64,000 bases of DNA from Croceibacterium aestuarii (lineage in GTDB: Bacteria; Pseudomonadota; Alphaproteobacteria; Sphingomonadales; Sphingomonadaceae), in NCBI RefSeq assembly GCF_030657335.1, contig NZ_CP131039.1:434001-498000 (forward strand). The letters are read 5' to 3'. Position numbers and translations under genes: made by a program. Below are positions 26,449 through 36,108 of this stretch, in pieces. Numbering within the stretch: position 1 is the stretch's first letter; every line of letters begins with the position of its first letter. The notes under the pieces are model-generated. The model saw only the letters and a program-made list of their open reading frames with translations. It searched no databases and had not been told where the DNA came from.

Positions 26449-27183
26449 TCAGCCCTGAACGGGCACAAGGTTGACCGCCGAGTACTTGCCTCGTCGATCG
26501 ACCTCGAGATCGAATTCGAACCGGTCGCCTTCGTTGATCCCGGGCAGGCCCGAGCGCTCGACCGCGCTGATGTGGACAAAGGCATCTTCCTTGCCGTCAT
26601 CGCGGGTGATGAAACCGAAGCCCTTCATTGCATTGAAGAACTTCACCGTCCCGGTTGCCTTTTCGCCGGTCAGCTCGCGCTGCGGGGCTCGGGGCGCCAC
26701 AGCAATAACGTCGCCGACGACCTGCAGGTCGGCAGCGGAGATCTTGCCCCCACGGTCGACGAGATTGAACTGCAGTTCCTGGCCTTCGGCCAGCCCCTCC
26801 AGCCCGGCGCGTTCGACCTGGCTGATGTGGACGAACACGTCCTCACCGCCCTCGTCACGCTGGATGAAGCCGAAGCCCTTCTGCGTGTTGAAGAATTTCA
26901 CCTTGCCCTGGCCGGTTCCGACGACTTGCGCCGGCATTCCGCCGCCGCCGCCCTCGCGCGGGCCGCCGCCGCCACCGCCGCGGAAACCGCCGCCACCGCC
27001 GCGCGGTCCGCCGAAGCCGCCACCACCGCCGCGGTCGCCGCCAGCGCGGTCATTGCCGCCCCCCCAGCGATCGCCACCGCCATATGCCGGCGGACCATTA
27101 TCCATGAAGGGATCGAAACCTTCTTCGCCGAACCCATCCCGCTTGTCGCGCCCCTTGCCGCGACGACCTCTGTCGTAACCCAT
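26449..27183 (-). CDS. Double cold-shock-domain protein with Gly/Arg-rich N-terminus
   Basis: 244 residues. The first 80 are basic and glycine-rich with many RGG/GGGG runs. Two cold-shock domains follow: GKVKFFNTQKGFGFIQRD...DVFVHIS (about 93-160) and GTVKFFNAMKGFGFITRD...DAFVHIS (about 178-243). Both RNP1 (KGFGFI) and RNP2 (VFVHI/AFVHI) motifs are intact, so two single-strand nucleic acid-binding units are expected. The tandem CSD form is common in alphaproteobacteria. The RGG-like N-terminus suggests RNA binding or condensation (inference). A 222-bp gene-free leader separates it from divergent terC. Confidence 0.93.
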   Translation of the reverse strand: MGYDRGRRGKGRDKRDGFGEEGFDPFMDNGPPAYGGGDRWGGGNDRAGGDRGGGGGFGGPRGGGGGFRGGGGGGPREGGGGGMPAQVVGTGQGKVKFFNTQKGFGFIQRDEGGEDVFVHISQVERAGLEGLAEGQELQFNLVDRGGKISAADLQVVGDVIAVAPRAPQRELTGEKATGTVKFFNAMKGFGFITRDDGKEDAFVHISAVERSGLPGINEGDRFEFDLEVDRRGKYSAVNLVPVQG

Positions 27184-27405
27184 CTAACGAACGTACCTTC
27201 GCTTCGCCCTCATTTCACCCCCGGCGGCGCGGACGAGGCGACACCGAGTGCCATGCGGAGGCCCCTCCTCCGCAAAAGTAGGGTCCGCTTATAGCTCAAA
27301 AAGCTCCGTGTGCGAACGATTTAAGAATCCGGCCTCGCGGAAGCGCGGCGCAGGCCTTCGTCAGTCAGCTTGCCAGGCCGGCGTAGTCGGGCCAGACAAC
27401 CGAGC

Positions 27406-28194
27406 ATGGACATCTTTGCACTGCTTGCAGATCCCGCGGCCTGGTTGGCCCTGCTTACCCTGGTGGCGCTCGAGATCGTGCTCGGAATCGACAACCTCGT
27501 GTTCATCGCCATCGTTTCCAACAAGTTGCCGGCGGAGCAGCGGGCGCAGGCCAGGCGGATCGGCCTGGCTCTGGCTCTCATCATGCGCATTGCGCTTCTT
27601 CTGCTGATTGGCTGGCTTGTGACGTTGCGGACCCCACTGTTCGACCTCGGCCTCGCCGGCGGCCCCGGCCCCAACGGTGAGCCGACGTTCGAGACCGCCT
27701 TTTCGGGCCGTGACCTGATCCTGCTGGTTGGCGGACTGTTCCTCCTGTGGAAAGCGACCAAGGAAATCCATCATGCGATGGACGTCGAAGGCGCCTCGGG
27801 CGAAATTCTCGACAAGGACGTGTCGCTCGGGGGGCTCGGCTTCACCGCCGCGATCGTCCAGATCATCGCGCTCGACCTCGTCTTTTCGGTCGATTCGATC
27901 CTCACCGCGGTGGGGATGACCGACGAAATCCCCCTGATGGTCGCCGCTGTCGTCATAACCGTGACGATCATGCTGTTCGCGGCCGATCCCCTGGCCCGAT
28001 TCATCGAACACAACCCGACGCTCGTCATGCTCGCGCTGTCGTTTCTCGTCATGATCGGCTTCGTCCTGATCGCCGACGGCTTGGGATTCCATGTGCCCAA
28101 GGGGTACATCTACGTCGCAATGGGCTTTTCGGTCATGGTCGAGCTGCTAAACATGCGACAACGCAATCGGCGCGTTCGGCGCAGGACAGAATAG
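27406..28194 (+). CDS. TerC-family integral membrane protein
   Basis: 262 residues with about seven membrane helices. Signature LEIVLGIDNLVFIAIVSNKLP lies near residue 22, and the second acidic motif ALDLVFSVDSILTAVGM near residue 155. These Asp residues are the presumed metal-binding sites. TerC/Alx-type proteins are implicated in manganese or other metal export. The start at 27406 is chosen at MDIFALLADP. First of four tightly packed genes (gaps 8, 3 and 5 bp). Confidence 0.94.
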   Translation: MDIFALLADPAAWLALLTLVALEIVLGIDNLVFIAIVSNKLPAEQRAQARRIGLALALIMRIALLLLIGWLVTLRTPLFDLGLAGGPGPNGEPTFETAFSGRDLILLVGGLFLLWKATKEIHHAMDVEGASGEILDKDVSLGGLGFTAAIVQIIALDLVFSVDSILTAVGMTDEIPLMVAAVVITVTIMLFAADPLARFIEHNPTLVMLALSFLVMIGFVLIADGLGFHVPKGYIYVAMGFSVMVELLNMRQRNRRVRRRTE

Positions 28195-28202
28195 GCAAGA
28201 CG

Positions 28203-28643
28203 ATGAGCGATTTCCGCACTCTGTCGGACTCGATGCTGGCCAGTCCGCAAATCACCCCTTCGGATCTCCAGGATGCGAAGGAGCAAGGCGTGACTCTGGT
28301 CGTCAACAATCGGCCCGAAGGCGAAAGCCCGGACCAGACCCCGGGTGCGGAGATCGAAGCGGCGGCGCGCGCCGCCGGGCTGCAATACCGTGCAATTCCC
28401 ATCGATCATTCGGGCTTCTCGCTGTCGCAAGTGGCGGCGATGGACGAGGCTTTGACGGCAGCGGAGGGAAAGGTCCTGGCCTATTGCAGGTCGGGCACGC
28501 GTTCGACCTTCCTGTGGGCTCTCGCCCAAGCCCGCCGCGGCACCGCGCCGGCCGCGCTCGTCGCCACGGCCTCGGCGGCCGGATACGACATCTCGCCGAT
28601 CGCGGGCATGTTGCAACAGCTTGCGCAGGCGCGCAGCACCTGA
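28203..28643 (+). CDS. DUF442/TIGR01244-type phosphatase-like protein
   Basis: 146 residues. N-terminal MSDFRTLSDSMLASPQITPSDL and VVNNRPEGE are typical of the beta-lactamase-hydrolase-like (BLH) family. The dual-specificity-phosphatase loop is AYCRSGTRST with catalytic Cys and Arg in CX5R spacing. BLH domains are associated with sulfide metabolism in other bacteria. Here it stands alone between terC and a membrane-anchored small protein; function not established. Confidence 0.88.
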   Translation: MSDFRTLSDSMLASPQITPSDLQDAKEQGVTLVVNNRPEGESPDQTPGAEIEAAARAAGLQYRAIPIDHSGFSLSQVAAMDEALTAAEGKVLAYCRSGTRSTFLWALAQARRGTAPAALVATASAAGYDISPIAGMLQQLAQARST

Positions 28644-28646
28644 GCC

Positions 28647-29036
28647 ATGGCTGCGGCGCTCTGGCAATTCGCCGGTTCGCTCGTCGCTGTCGCGTCGCTG
28701 ACCTGGCTGGCGTTTCGATTCGGGTTTTCGGGCCGACCGCAATTTCACGACGGCGCTGAGGCGGAACGCCTGGCCGACGAAATCTCGGGAGGTTTCCGAC
28801 CGGTTGCGACCCTTCTGTCGGCCTCCCGCAGCGCGGCGCTGCTGCGCGACGAGGACGACCGGCTGGCGCTCGTCGCGCCCAGCGGGGCGCATTTTGTTGT
28901 CCGCCTGCTTTCGCCCAGTTCAAGCATAGTTCGTCGCTCGGATCTGCTGGAAGTCCGCGACGGCAAGGTTACAGGTGAATTCTCGGTCGACGCCGAGATG
29001 CTAGAGTGGGAGCGGGCGTTGGCTCGTTTAAGATAG
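28647..29036 (+). CDS. Conserved membrane-anchored protein of unknown function
   Basis: 129 residues with an N-terminal hydrophobic segment (residues 3-25) and a soluble domain (RLADEISGGFRPVATLLSASRSAALLRDEDDRLALVAPSGAHFVVRLL). I recognise no named family, but the domain reads as a compact beta-rich fold, plausibly cytoplasmic. Three bases after the phosphatase-like gene and 5 bp before the sterol-desaturase-like gene, so it belongs to that operon. Confidence 0.8.
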   Translation: MAAALWQFAGSLVAVASLTWLAFRFGFSGRPQFHDGAEAERLADEISGGFRPVATLLSASRSAALLRDEDDRLALVAPSGAHFVVRLLSPSSSIVRRSDLLEVRDGKVTGEFSVDAEMLEWERALARLR

Positions 29037-29041
29037 CCGGC

Positions 29042-29932
29042 ATGCCGCACTTCGACCCGCTGCCCTACGCGGTCCCCGTCTTCATAGCGCTGATCGCGAT
29101 CGAGCTTGCCTGGTCGATTCGCAGCGGCAGGCAGCAAGCATACGAGGGCCGCGACACCGCCGTCTCGCTGGCGCTGGGACTGGGCAGCACTGTTGTCGGT
29201 GCGCTCGCGGCGGGTGCCGTAGCAACGATGCTGGTGTGGGCGCATCGGCTGGCGCCATGGGAAATTGGCTGGGCGTGGTGGGCATGGCCGCTCTGTTTCG
29301 TTCTCGACGACCTCGCCTATTATTGGTTTCACCGCTCGGCCCACCGCGTTCGCTGGTTCTGGGCATCCCACGTCAACCATCACTCGAGCCAGCACTACAA
29401 CCTGTCGACGGCGTTGCGGCAGACCTGGACCGGCTTTCTTGCACTGGCATTCGTCTTTCGACTTCCGCTCGCCGCAATAGGCTTCGAACCGGGCATGATC
29501 CTGACATGCGCCGCCTTCAACCTGATCTATCAGTTCTGGATCCATACCGAGGCCATCGGCCGCATGCCCGCTTGGTTCGAGGCAGTGATGAACTCACCGT
29601 CGCACCACAGAGTTCACCACGCCAACAATGCGCGGTACCTCGACCGCAATTACGCGGGGACGTTCATTGTCTGGGACAAGCTGTTCGGGACATTCGAGCC
29701 CGAAACAGGGACAGAAGCCATCCGGTACGGAATCGTACGGCAGCTCGGAAGCTTCAACCTGTTCGAGGCGGCGTTCCACGAATGGATTGCCATCGCCCGC
29801 GATGTCGTGTCCGCACCCTGGCGTCACAAGCTGTCGTACCTGTGGCGCGAACCCGGCTGGAGCCACGACGGCAGCCGGGAGACCTCGGACGCGATTCGGC
29901 GCCGCCGTGGGCTGCATAAACCCTCGGGCTGA
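29042..29932 (+). CDS. Sterol desaturase/fatty acid hydroxylase-superfamily protein
   Basis: 296-residue membrane enzyme with several hydrophobic helices. The histidine clusters of the di-iron superfamily are HRSAHR near residue 100, HVNHHSSQH near 115 and HRVHHANN near 195. Oxygen-dependent hydroxylation or desaturation of a lipid is expected. In a sphingolipid-making bacterium, carotenoid, fatty-acid or sphingoid substrates are possible; nothing here decides. The start at 29042 is at MPHFDPLPYAV. Confidence 0.92.
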   Translation: MPHFDPLPYAVPVFIALIAIELAWSIRSGRQQAYEGRDTAVSLALGLGSTVVGALAAGAVATMLVWAHRLAPWEIGWAWWAWPLCFVLDDLAYYWFHRSAHRVRWFWASHVNHHSSQHYNLSTALRQTWTGFLALAFVFRLPLAAIGFEPGMILTCAAFNLIYQFWIHTEAIGRMPAWFEAVMNSPSHHRVHHANNARYLDRNYAGTFIVWDKLFGTFEPETGTEAIRYGIVRQLGSFNLFEAAFHEWIAIARDVVSAPWRHKLSYLWREPGWSHDGSRETSDAIRRRRGLHKPSG

Positions 29933-30010
29933 AGCTCGAGACCGCGGCCGAAGGAGCGCCATAGGTGCCGAGGCCGAGCAAGGTTGCTGCAGCTACCGAT
30001 GCAGTCAAAG

Positions 30011-30043
30011 AAAAAGGGGCCGGAGGATCGCTCCTCCGGCCCC
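30011..30043 (-). terminator. Rho-independent terminator of ompA
   Basis: Perfect 12-bp stem GGGGCCGGAGGA/TCCTCCGGCCCC (30016-30027 with 30032-30043), TCGC loop, then five T on the minus strand (A run 30011-30015). It lies 25 bp beyond the ompA stop and may also stop the convergent desaturase transcript. Confidence 0.9.
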
Positions 30044-30067
30044 TTCTCGTTTTCGGTGGGGAACCGC

Positions 30068-31195
30068 TTAGTTGCCCGAACCGGGACCGTAAGTGATTTC
30101 CACGCGGCGGTTCTGCAGTTCGCGCACACCGTCGGCGGTGGGCACGCGCGGCATCGATTCGCCGAACGCCTGGCTGGTGATCGCCGAGGCGGGGACACCG
30201 TGGCCGGTGAGGTAGGCCTGCACCGACTCGTTACGACGGGCAGAGAGACCGACGTTGTACTTGGCCGAACCCGAACGATCGGCGTGACCGGCGAGCATGA
30301 TCGGCACGTTGCGGCAATTGCCGTACGCAGTGATCGCGCTGTCGAGGATCGTCGCAGCTTCCGGCGTGATGTTCGACTTATCCCAGTCGAAGAACACGAT
30401 GTACGGACCCTTGTTGCACACCTGGGCCGGCGGCGGCGGAGGCGGCGGGGGAGGCGGAGGCGGCGGCGGCGGCGGCGGCGGAGGCGGAGGCGGCGGAGGC
30501 GGCGGCGGAGCGGCCGCACCACCCAAGTTGGCGATCAGGCTGACCGAGAACGAATGAACGGCCAGCTCGGTCTGATAACCGCGCTGGGCAGAGTCGCGCA
30601 TGTTGAACCTGTTGGTATTCAGGTACTTGTACTTCAGGCCGAGTTCGGCTTGATCGGTAACCGGAATACGAACAGCTGCGATCCCCTGATAAGCCCAGGC
30701 TGAATCGCTATCCTTAATATAGGTGTTGTTCGGAGTCGCCTGGAACTGGCTGGACAGCAAGGCGCGGCCAGCACCGGCGCCGATCGAAAGACCGACACCG
30801 TTGTTACCGCCGAGATCGAACAGGGCATTAGCCATGACCGTGGTGACGCGCGACTCGCCGGCGAGCTTGTAGCTTCCGGTATCGAACGGAGCCACGGTGT
30901 TAAGCAGCGGCGCGCCCAGCACCCCAGCGGTCACGCTCTTCGGGTCGAACTCGTAATAGGTCACTTCGCCTTCGGTGCGGATCGCACCCCAGTCGTAACC
31001 GATGAAGGCGCCGAGATCGAAACCATCGTCTTCGAAGACCTTGGTGCCGTCTTTGAAACCGTTGTTGATGACGTTGTGGTTTTCCGGATCGGCGTAACCG
31101 ATGTCGGCGCCAAAATAGGCCTGACCATCTCGGGCCAAGGCCGGGGTGGCCAGGGCAGTGGCTGCTACAGCCATACCTAGGGCAATCTTTCGCAT
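30068..31195 (-). CDS. OmpA-family outer membrane protein with poly-proline linker
   Basis: 375 residues. Signal peptide MRKIALGMAVAATALATPALA, then an eight-strand beta-barrel (YFGADIGYADP ... LKYKYLNTNRFN ... SVSLIANLGG). A run of 27 consecutive prolines follows (codons 30429-30509). The C-terminal peptidoglycan-binding OmpA domain has YIVFFDWDKSNITPEA, LAGHADRSGSAKYNVGLSARRNESV and QNRRVEI. It anchors the outer membrane to the cell wall. The proline tract is encoded by an imperfect CCG-type repeat and could vary in length. Confidence 0.95.
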   Translation of the reverse strand: MRKIALGMAVAATALATPALARDGQAYFGADIGYADPENHNVINNGFKDGTKVFEDDGFDLGAFIGYDWGAIRTEGEVTYYEFDPKSVTAGVLGAPLLNTVAPFDTGSYKLAGESRVTTVMANALFDLGGNNGVGLSIGAGAGRALLSSQFQATPNNTYIKDSDSAWAYQGIAAVRIPVTDQAELGLKYKYLNTNRFNMRDSAQRGYQTELAVHSFSVSLIANLGGAAAPPPPPPPPPPPPPPPPPPPPPPPPPPPAQVCNKGPYIVFFDWDKSNITPEAATILDSAITAYGNCRNVPIMLAGHADRSGSAKYNVGLSARRNESVQAYLTGHGVPASAITSQAFGESMPRVPTADGVRELQNRRVEITYGPGSGN

Positions 31196-31599
31196 GGGAC
31201 CTCCTTCAAAAAGCCGTGCGCTTATTGGCTACAATTTGCCAAATTCATAAAACGTCGAACCGAGCGGTCACCCTACAGGTTCCCTCCCCAAGGACAAAGC
31301 CTTCAGTTCAACTCAACATATTCAACGCCAGTGTTTTCGTTCCCCAATTCGCGGAAATCCGCGATTATTTTGTGCCCCGCGGACAAGAACGCGACAGAGT
31401 GTTGCGCGAATGCCACGTTGTTCGGCACGCCCTTACTATCTCGGTCGCGGCCCCGCAACAGGCGTTTTTGCCGAGGCTCAAACAGAAAAAGGGGCCGGAG
31501 CGGCTGGCTCCGGCCCATTGAGGTGTCGTTCGCAGGAGGAACGTGGGGAGGCGAGACCGGGGGGAGAGGAGGAGAGTCCCGGTCTCGCCAAACTTGCGA
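31196..31599. other. Gene-free region between amtB and ompA
   Basis: 404 bp. It holds the amtB terminator (31486-31516) and the presumed ompA promoter. A perfect AATTTG-C-CAAATT palindrome at 31233-31245 lies about 40 bp before the ompA start and is a candidate operator. The segment is less GC-rich than its surroundings. I see no convincing ORF or RNA gene in the middle part. Confidence 0.5.
31486..31516 (-). terminator. Rho-independent terminator of glnK-amtB
   Basis: GGGCCGGAGC/GCTCCGGCCC stem (31492-31501 with 31507-31516), 5-nt loop, T run on the minus strand (A run 31486-31490). Located about 85 bp beyond the amtB stop. Confidence 0.85.
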
Positions 31600-32994
31600 T
31601 CAGTTGTAGGCGCGTTCTCCGTGTTCGCCGATGTCGAGACCTTCGACTTCGACTTCTTCGGAAACTCGCAGCCCGGTAACCAGCTTGGTCACGAAGGCGG
31701 CGATGATCGTCCCGACGGCGGCCCAGACGATGGCCACCACCACGGCAACGATCTGGGTGACCACCTGGTCGCCCATCACGAAGTCGTCGCCGCCCGGCCC
31801 GCCGAGCGCCGGCGAATAGACGATGCCGGTGCCGATCGCGCCGATCATGCCGCCGATGCCGTGGATGCCGAAGGCGTCGAGCGAGTCGTCGTAGCCCAGT
31901 GCGCTCTTCAACTTGGACACGGCCATGAAGCAGATCGCCGAGGCGACGAAGCCGAGGACGATGGCCCCGAACGGACCGGAGTTGCCGGCAGCCGGCGTGA
32001 CCGCGACCAGGCCGGCGACGACACCGGAGCAGAAGCCCAGCGCCGAGCCCTTGTGGCCGGCCAGCTTCTCCATGAGCATCCAGCCGAGCCCGGCGGCCGC
32101 GGTGGCGACGAAGGTGTTGATCATCGCCAGCCCGGCAGTGCCGTCGGCTTCGAGCTCGGATCCGGCATTGAAGCCGAACCAGCCGACCCACAGCAGGCCC
32201 GTGCCGACCATGGTCAGCGTCAGGCTGTGCGGGGGCATCGGCTCGCTCGGATAGCCTTTGCGCTTGCCCAGGAAGTAGGCGAGCACCAGGCCCGAGACGC
32301 CGGCGTTGATGTGCACCACGGTGCCGCCCGCGAAGTCGAGGGCGCCCTTCTCGAAGAGAAAGCCGCCGCCGGCCCACACCATGTGAGCGATCGGGAAGTA
32401 GACGATGGTCAGCCAGACCGCCATGAACAGCATCGTCCCGGAGAACTTCATGCGTTCGGCGGTCGATCCGAGGATCAGCGCGGCGGTGATGGCGGCGAAG
32501 GTCATCTGGAAGCAGATGAACACGTATTCGCTGATGACTTCGTCGGAGAAGGTCGCCGCGGTCGAGTCCGGCGTCGTCGCGGCGAGGAAGGCATTACCCC
32601 AGCTGAAGAACGCGTTGCCTTCGGGGCCGAAGGCGGTCGAATAGCCCCACATCACCCAGATGAGCATGGCCAGCGCCGCGGTGGCGCCGATCTGCGTCAT
32701 CGTCGAGAGCATGTTCTTGGAGCGGGTCAGCCCGCCGTAGAACAAGGCGAGACCCGGGAGGATCATCAGCAGAACGAGGATGGTCGAGGTCATCATCCAG
32801 GCGTTGTTGCCGGGATTGGCCACTGCGGCGGCCGGCGCCGCCTCGACGGTTGCCGCGGCGATCGGCGCCGCTGCGGCGGTTGTCGCATCCATCGCGGCGG
32901 TTGTTGCGTCGGTCGCCACTTCGGCGGCCTTGGCGGCGAAAGCCACGAGCGAAGCCCCGAGGGCCGCCGTGCCGTAAGCAAGTTTGCGGATCAT
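31600..32994 (-). CDS. amtB: Ammonium transporter
   Basis: 464 residues. N-terminal signal-like segment MIRKLAYGTAALGASLVAFAAKAA and an Ala/Thr-rich linker, then eleven membrane helices. Hallmarks are LALFYGGLTRSKNMLS, FAAITAALILGSTAERMKFS, LDFAGGTVVHINAGVSGLVLA (pore His) and AFGIHGIGGMIGAIGTG (second pore His). Start at 32994; GAGGGG lies upstream. The gene follows glnK by 20 bp, the usual glnK-amtB operon in which GlnK plugs the channel when ammonium is plentiful. Confidence 0.97.
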   Translation of the reverse strand: MIRKLAYGTAALGASLVAFAAKAAEVATDATTAAMDATTAAAAPIAAATVEAAPAAAVANPGNNAWMMTSTILVLLMILPGLALFYGGLTRSKNMLSTMTQIGATAALAMLIWVMWGYSTAFGPEGNAFFSWGNAFLAATTPDSTAATFSDEVISEYVFICFQMTFAAITAALILGSTAERMKFSGTMLFMAVWLTIVYFPIAHMVWAGGGFLFEKGALDFAGGTVVHINAGVSGLVLAYFLGKRKGYPSEPMPPHSLTLTMVGTGLLWVGWFGFNAGSELEADGTAGLAMINTFVATAAAGLGWMLMEKLAGHKGSALGFCSGVVAGLVAVTPAAGNSGPFGAIVLGFVASAICFMAVSKLKSALGYDDSLDAFGIHGIGGMIGAIGTGIVYSPALGGPGGDDFVMGDQVVTQIVAVVVAIVWAAVGTIIAAFVTKLVTGLRVSEEVEVEGLDIGEHGERAYN

Positions 32995-33014
32995 CGTAAA
33001 ACCCCTCATGTCTC

Positions 33015-34551
<1,537 letters not shown>

Positions 34552-34740
34552 GGCGAAGCCTGCGCGCCGCATTGGCGAAAGGCGAAAGCGTTGGAGTAAA
34601 TAGTCGTTTTCCCCAACCGCGTGGCCTAGCGGACTCCGAAACCTCCCAGACTCGCATTATTCGGGAAGGTCGCGGGGTGCCCGAAGACACCCCGTCGATT
34701 CGCACTTGGCAATTTTGCTGGACCGCCAAGCCGGATCGAA

Positions 34741-34797
34741 GGAGCCCGAAGGCCCCCCGGCTGTGCAACTCTGGTGTGCCTTCGGCTCCTCTTTTTT
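34741..34797 (+). terminator. Rho-independent terminator after the transposase / before the first cargo gene
   Basis: Long stem GGAGCCCGAAGGC (34741-34753) with GCCTTCGGCTCC (34778-34789), one bulge, then T6 (34792-34797). It isolates the transposase transcript from the zinc-ribbon gene that starts at 34835, or attenuates it. A smaller CGGGGTG...CACCCCG hairpin lies just upstream (34673-34694). Confidence 0.8.
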
Positions 34798-34834
34798 GCA
34801 AGCGTCCTGCGACCAAACGAAGAGGAAAACGGCC

Positions 34835-35062
34835 ATGGCCGCATGGTATAAATATGGATTCTATCTGACCCAGAGCGACAGCGAACAATTCGACAAGCTT
34901 TATCACCCCGGCACGACAGCACCGTACTCGGGCATCTATCGTTGTGAAAACTGCGGAGAAACGAATGCCTGCAACGCAGGGGACCCGTTGCCGCCGCAGA
35001 ACCACGCGCAACATGCGCCGTCGCAGGGAGCGATCCTCTGGCGGCTCATTGTGTGGGCTTGA
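34835..35062 (+). CDS. Small zinc-ribbon-like protein (transposon cargo)
   Basis: 75 residues from ATG 34835 (AGAGGA upstream). HPGTTAPYSGIYRCENCG carries a CXXC pair. A further Cys (NACNAG) and two His (NHAQHAP) could complete a metal site. The PG-x-x-x-P-x-SG-x-Y-x-C-x-x-CG pattern recurs in small uncharacterised proteobacterial proteins. No known activity. Converges with the 60-aa gene (17-bp overlap). Confidence 0.65.
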   Translation: MAAWYKYGFYLTQSDSEQFDKLYHPGTTAPYSGIYRCENCGETNACNAGDPLPPQNHAQHAPSQGAILWRLIVWA

Positions 35063-35228
35063 CACCTTGAAGGGATAGCGCCCGCACCTCTGCGCTTGGC
35101 AGATGCCCCCAGAGCGCGGGCGCTAGACCGTTGAGCGCCATAGCCACGCCCGCAAGCCGGTTGGCCGGGATGTTCTCTTGCATAAACTCAGCGACTTTCT
35201 GAACGTCGCTGTCCGCGCTTAGGACCAT
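35046..35228 (-). CDS. 60-aa protein of unknown function (transposon cargo)
   Basis: MVLSADSDVQKVAEFMQ... is a short, mostly helical protein with AGVAMALNGLAPALWGHLP in its centre. AAAGGAG stands 8 bp before the ATG at 35228, and this start lies inside the upstream 43-aa gene (41-bp overlap, different frame), so translational coupling is likely. No family recognised. Confidence 0.55.
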   Translation of the reverse strand: MVLSADSDVQKVAEFMQENIPANRLAGVAMALNGLAPALWGHLPSAEVRALSLQGVKPTQ

Positions 35229-35319
35229 CCTTGGCTCCTTTCGGCTTGTGCGGCTTCGGCGGCGTCTTCAGCATCCGCCTCAGCACTTCGTCTTCTTTCT
35301 TTTGATCGGTGTCTGTCAT
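35188..35319 (-). CDS. 43-aa basic protein with TPPKPHKP motif (transposon cargo)
   Basis: Reads MTDTDQKKEDEVLRRMLKTP followed by PKPHKPKG and a basic tail ending SESR. The (K/R)RML-x-TPPKPHKP pattern occurs in many short uncharacterised proteobacterial proteins. Its ATG (35319-35317) overlaps head-on with the ATG of the plus-strand HEPN-like gene (35318-35320) in the tetranucleotide CATG. GAGAG precedes it. Too short for automatic calling but well formed. Confidence 0.55.
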   Translation of the reverse strand: MTDTDQKKEDEVLRRMLKTPPKPHKPKGAKDGPKRGQRRSESR

Positions 35320-35866
35320 GACCATCTCTCTTGAAGACCTACATCGCGCCATCGGCAGAGTCGTCTATGAATGGGCACACCTAGAGGATGGCGTCGATGC
35401 CCTTGTCTTTGACCTTGCCGCGATCCTTACGCGGGCCTTCTATGACGAACGGGGAGCAGGCTTAGCCTATATGCTTCTTACATCGAACCTGGACCTTAGA
35501 GCAAACATTGCAACGGCAAAGGCCCTTGCCCTCCAAGCCGCCGAAGATTTGCCAGATCTCTTCGTTGAATTGGACCCCGTCCTAAACAACATCGAAGGTG
35601 AATTGCGAAATGAGCGAAACCGCTTCGTCCACGACAGGTGGATAATTCTCAATGAGAAAATTGTGCGCGTGAAAGCCGGTAGCAAAATCTCTCGGGAGCG
35701 CGGCTCGGGCCAACACCGCTTAGACATCGGAACGATCAAGGAATTTGCCCAACTATCAGAGGTCGAAAGTGTTGCGGATCACATCGCGGAAACGAGGCAC
35801 GCTATCTTTCGATTCCAAGACCAACTTCAAGAAGCATACCGGCAGAAATTCCCTCCCGAAGAATAG
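35318..35866 (+). CDS. HEPN-like protein (transposon cargo)
   Basis: 182 residues, all-helical in appearance and lower in GC than its neighbours. The segment LRNERNRFVHDRW (near residue 105) fits the RX4-6H motif of HEPN ribonuclease/toxin domains. The N-terminus MTISLEDLHRAIGRVVYEWAHLEDGVDALVFDL also resembles helical bundles of this type. A GTG nine bases upstream is an alternative start. No clear ribosome site is seen. It could be a toxin, a defence RNase or an inactive relative. Its 3' end overlaps the 63-aa gene on the other strand by 65 bp. Confidence 0.65.
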   Translation: MTISLEDLHRAIGRVVYEWAHLEDGVDALVFDLAAILTRAFYDERGAGLAYMLLTSNLDLRANIATAKALALQAAEDLPDLFVELDPVLNNIEGELRNERNRFVHDRWIILNEKIVRVKAGSKISRERGSGQHRLDIGTIKEFAQLSEVESVADHIAETRHAIFRFQDQLQEAYRQKFPPEE

Positions 35867-35993
35867 CCTCGACAACCTCGCGTGGCGATCCCGGGCTGGA
35901 GCTATCGTGCCAAGCCAACGAAGCATACGCTTGTAGACCCGCCTCAATCATAGCGTCGGTAACCTCAACCCCATCCTTGGCATCGGCTGCCAT
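35802..35993 (-). CDS. 63-aa protein of unknown function (transposon cargo)
   Basis: MAADAKDGVEVTDAMIEAGL... REVVEAILREGISAGMLLEVG is an acidic, helical small protein; GGGGA precedes the ATG at 35993. The TDAMIEAGLQAY segment resembles short phage or plasmid proteins of unknown role. Could be expressed from the inward TTGACA in the right inverted repeat. Overlaps the HEPN-like gene end to end by 65 bp. Confidence 0.6.
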   Translation of the reverse strand: MAADAKDGVEVTDAMIEAGLQAYASLAWHDSSSPGSPREVVEAILREGISAGMLLEVGLGIER

Positions 35994-36067
35994 GTGGCTT
36001 CCCCGGATATTGGGGCACCGGATACTCGAGTCATCAGCCTGTAACGCCGGGCAAACCCACCCGAATC

Positions 36068-36091
36068 GGCCTGCTTTGTCAAGTATACAAT
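36068..36091 (-). repeat. Right terminal inverted repeat of the IS1595 element
   Basis: 24 bp, exact inverse of 33518-33541. Confidence 0.93.
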
Positions 36092-36107
36092 GCCCAATAT
36101 CTAGGCA
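36092..36107. repeat. Right target-site duplication of the IS1595 element
   Basis: GCCCAATATCTAGGCA, identical to 33502-33517, ending one base before the stop codon region of the EEP nuclease gene. Confidence 0.85.
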
Positions 36108-36108
36108 G

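Noticed and set aside
27747..28643. A longer version of the DUF442 phosphatase starting inside terC
   Set aside because: The first 152 codons are a shadow of terC. Family resemblance begins at the ATG at 28203.
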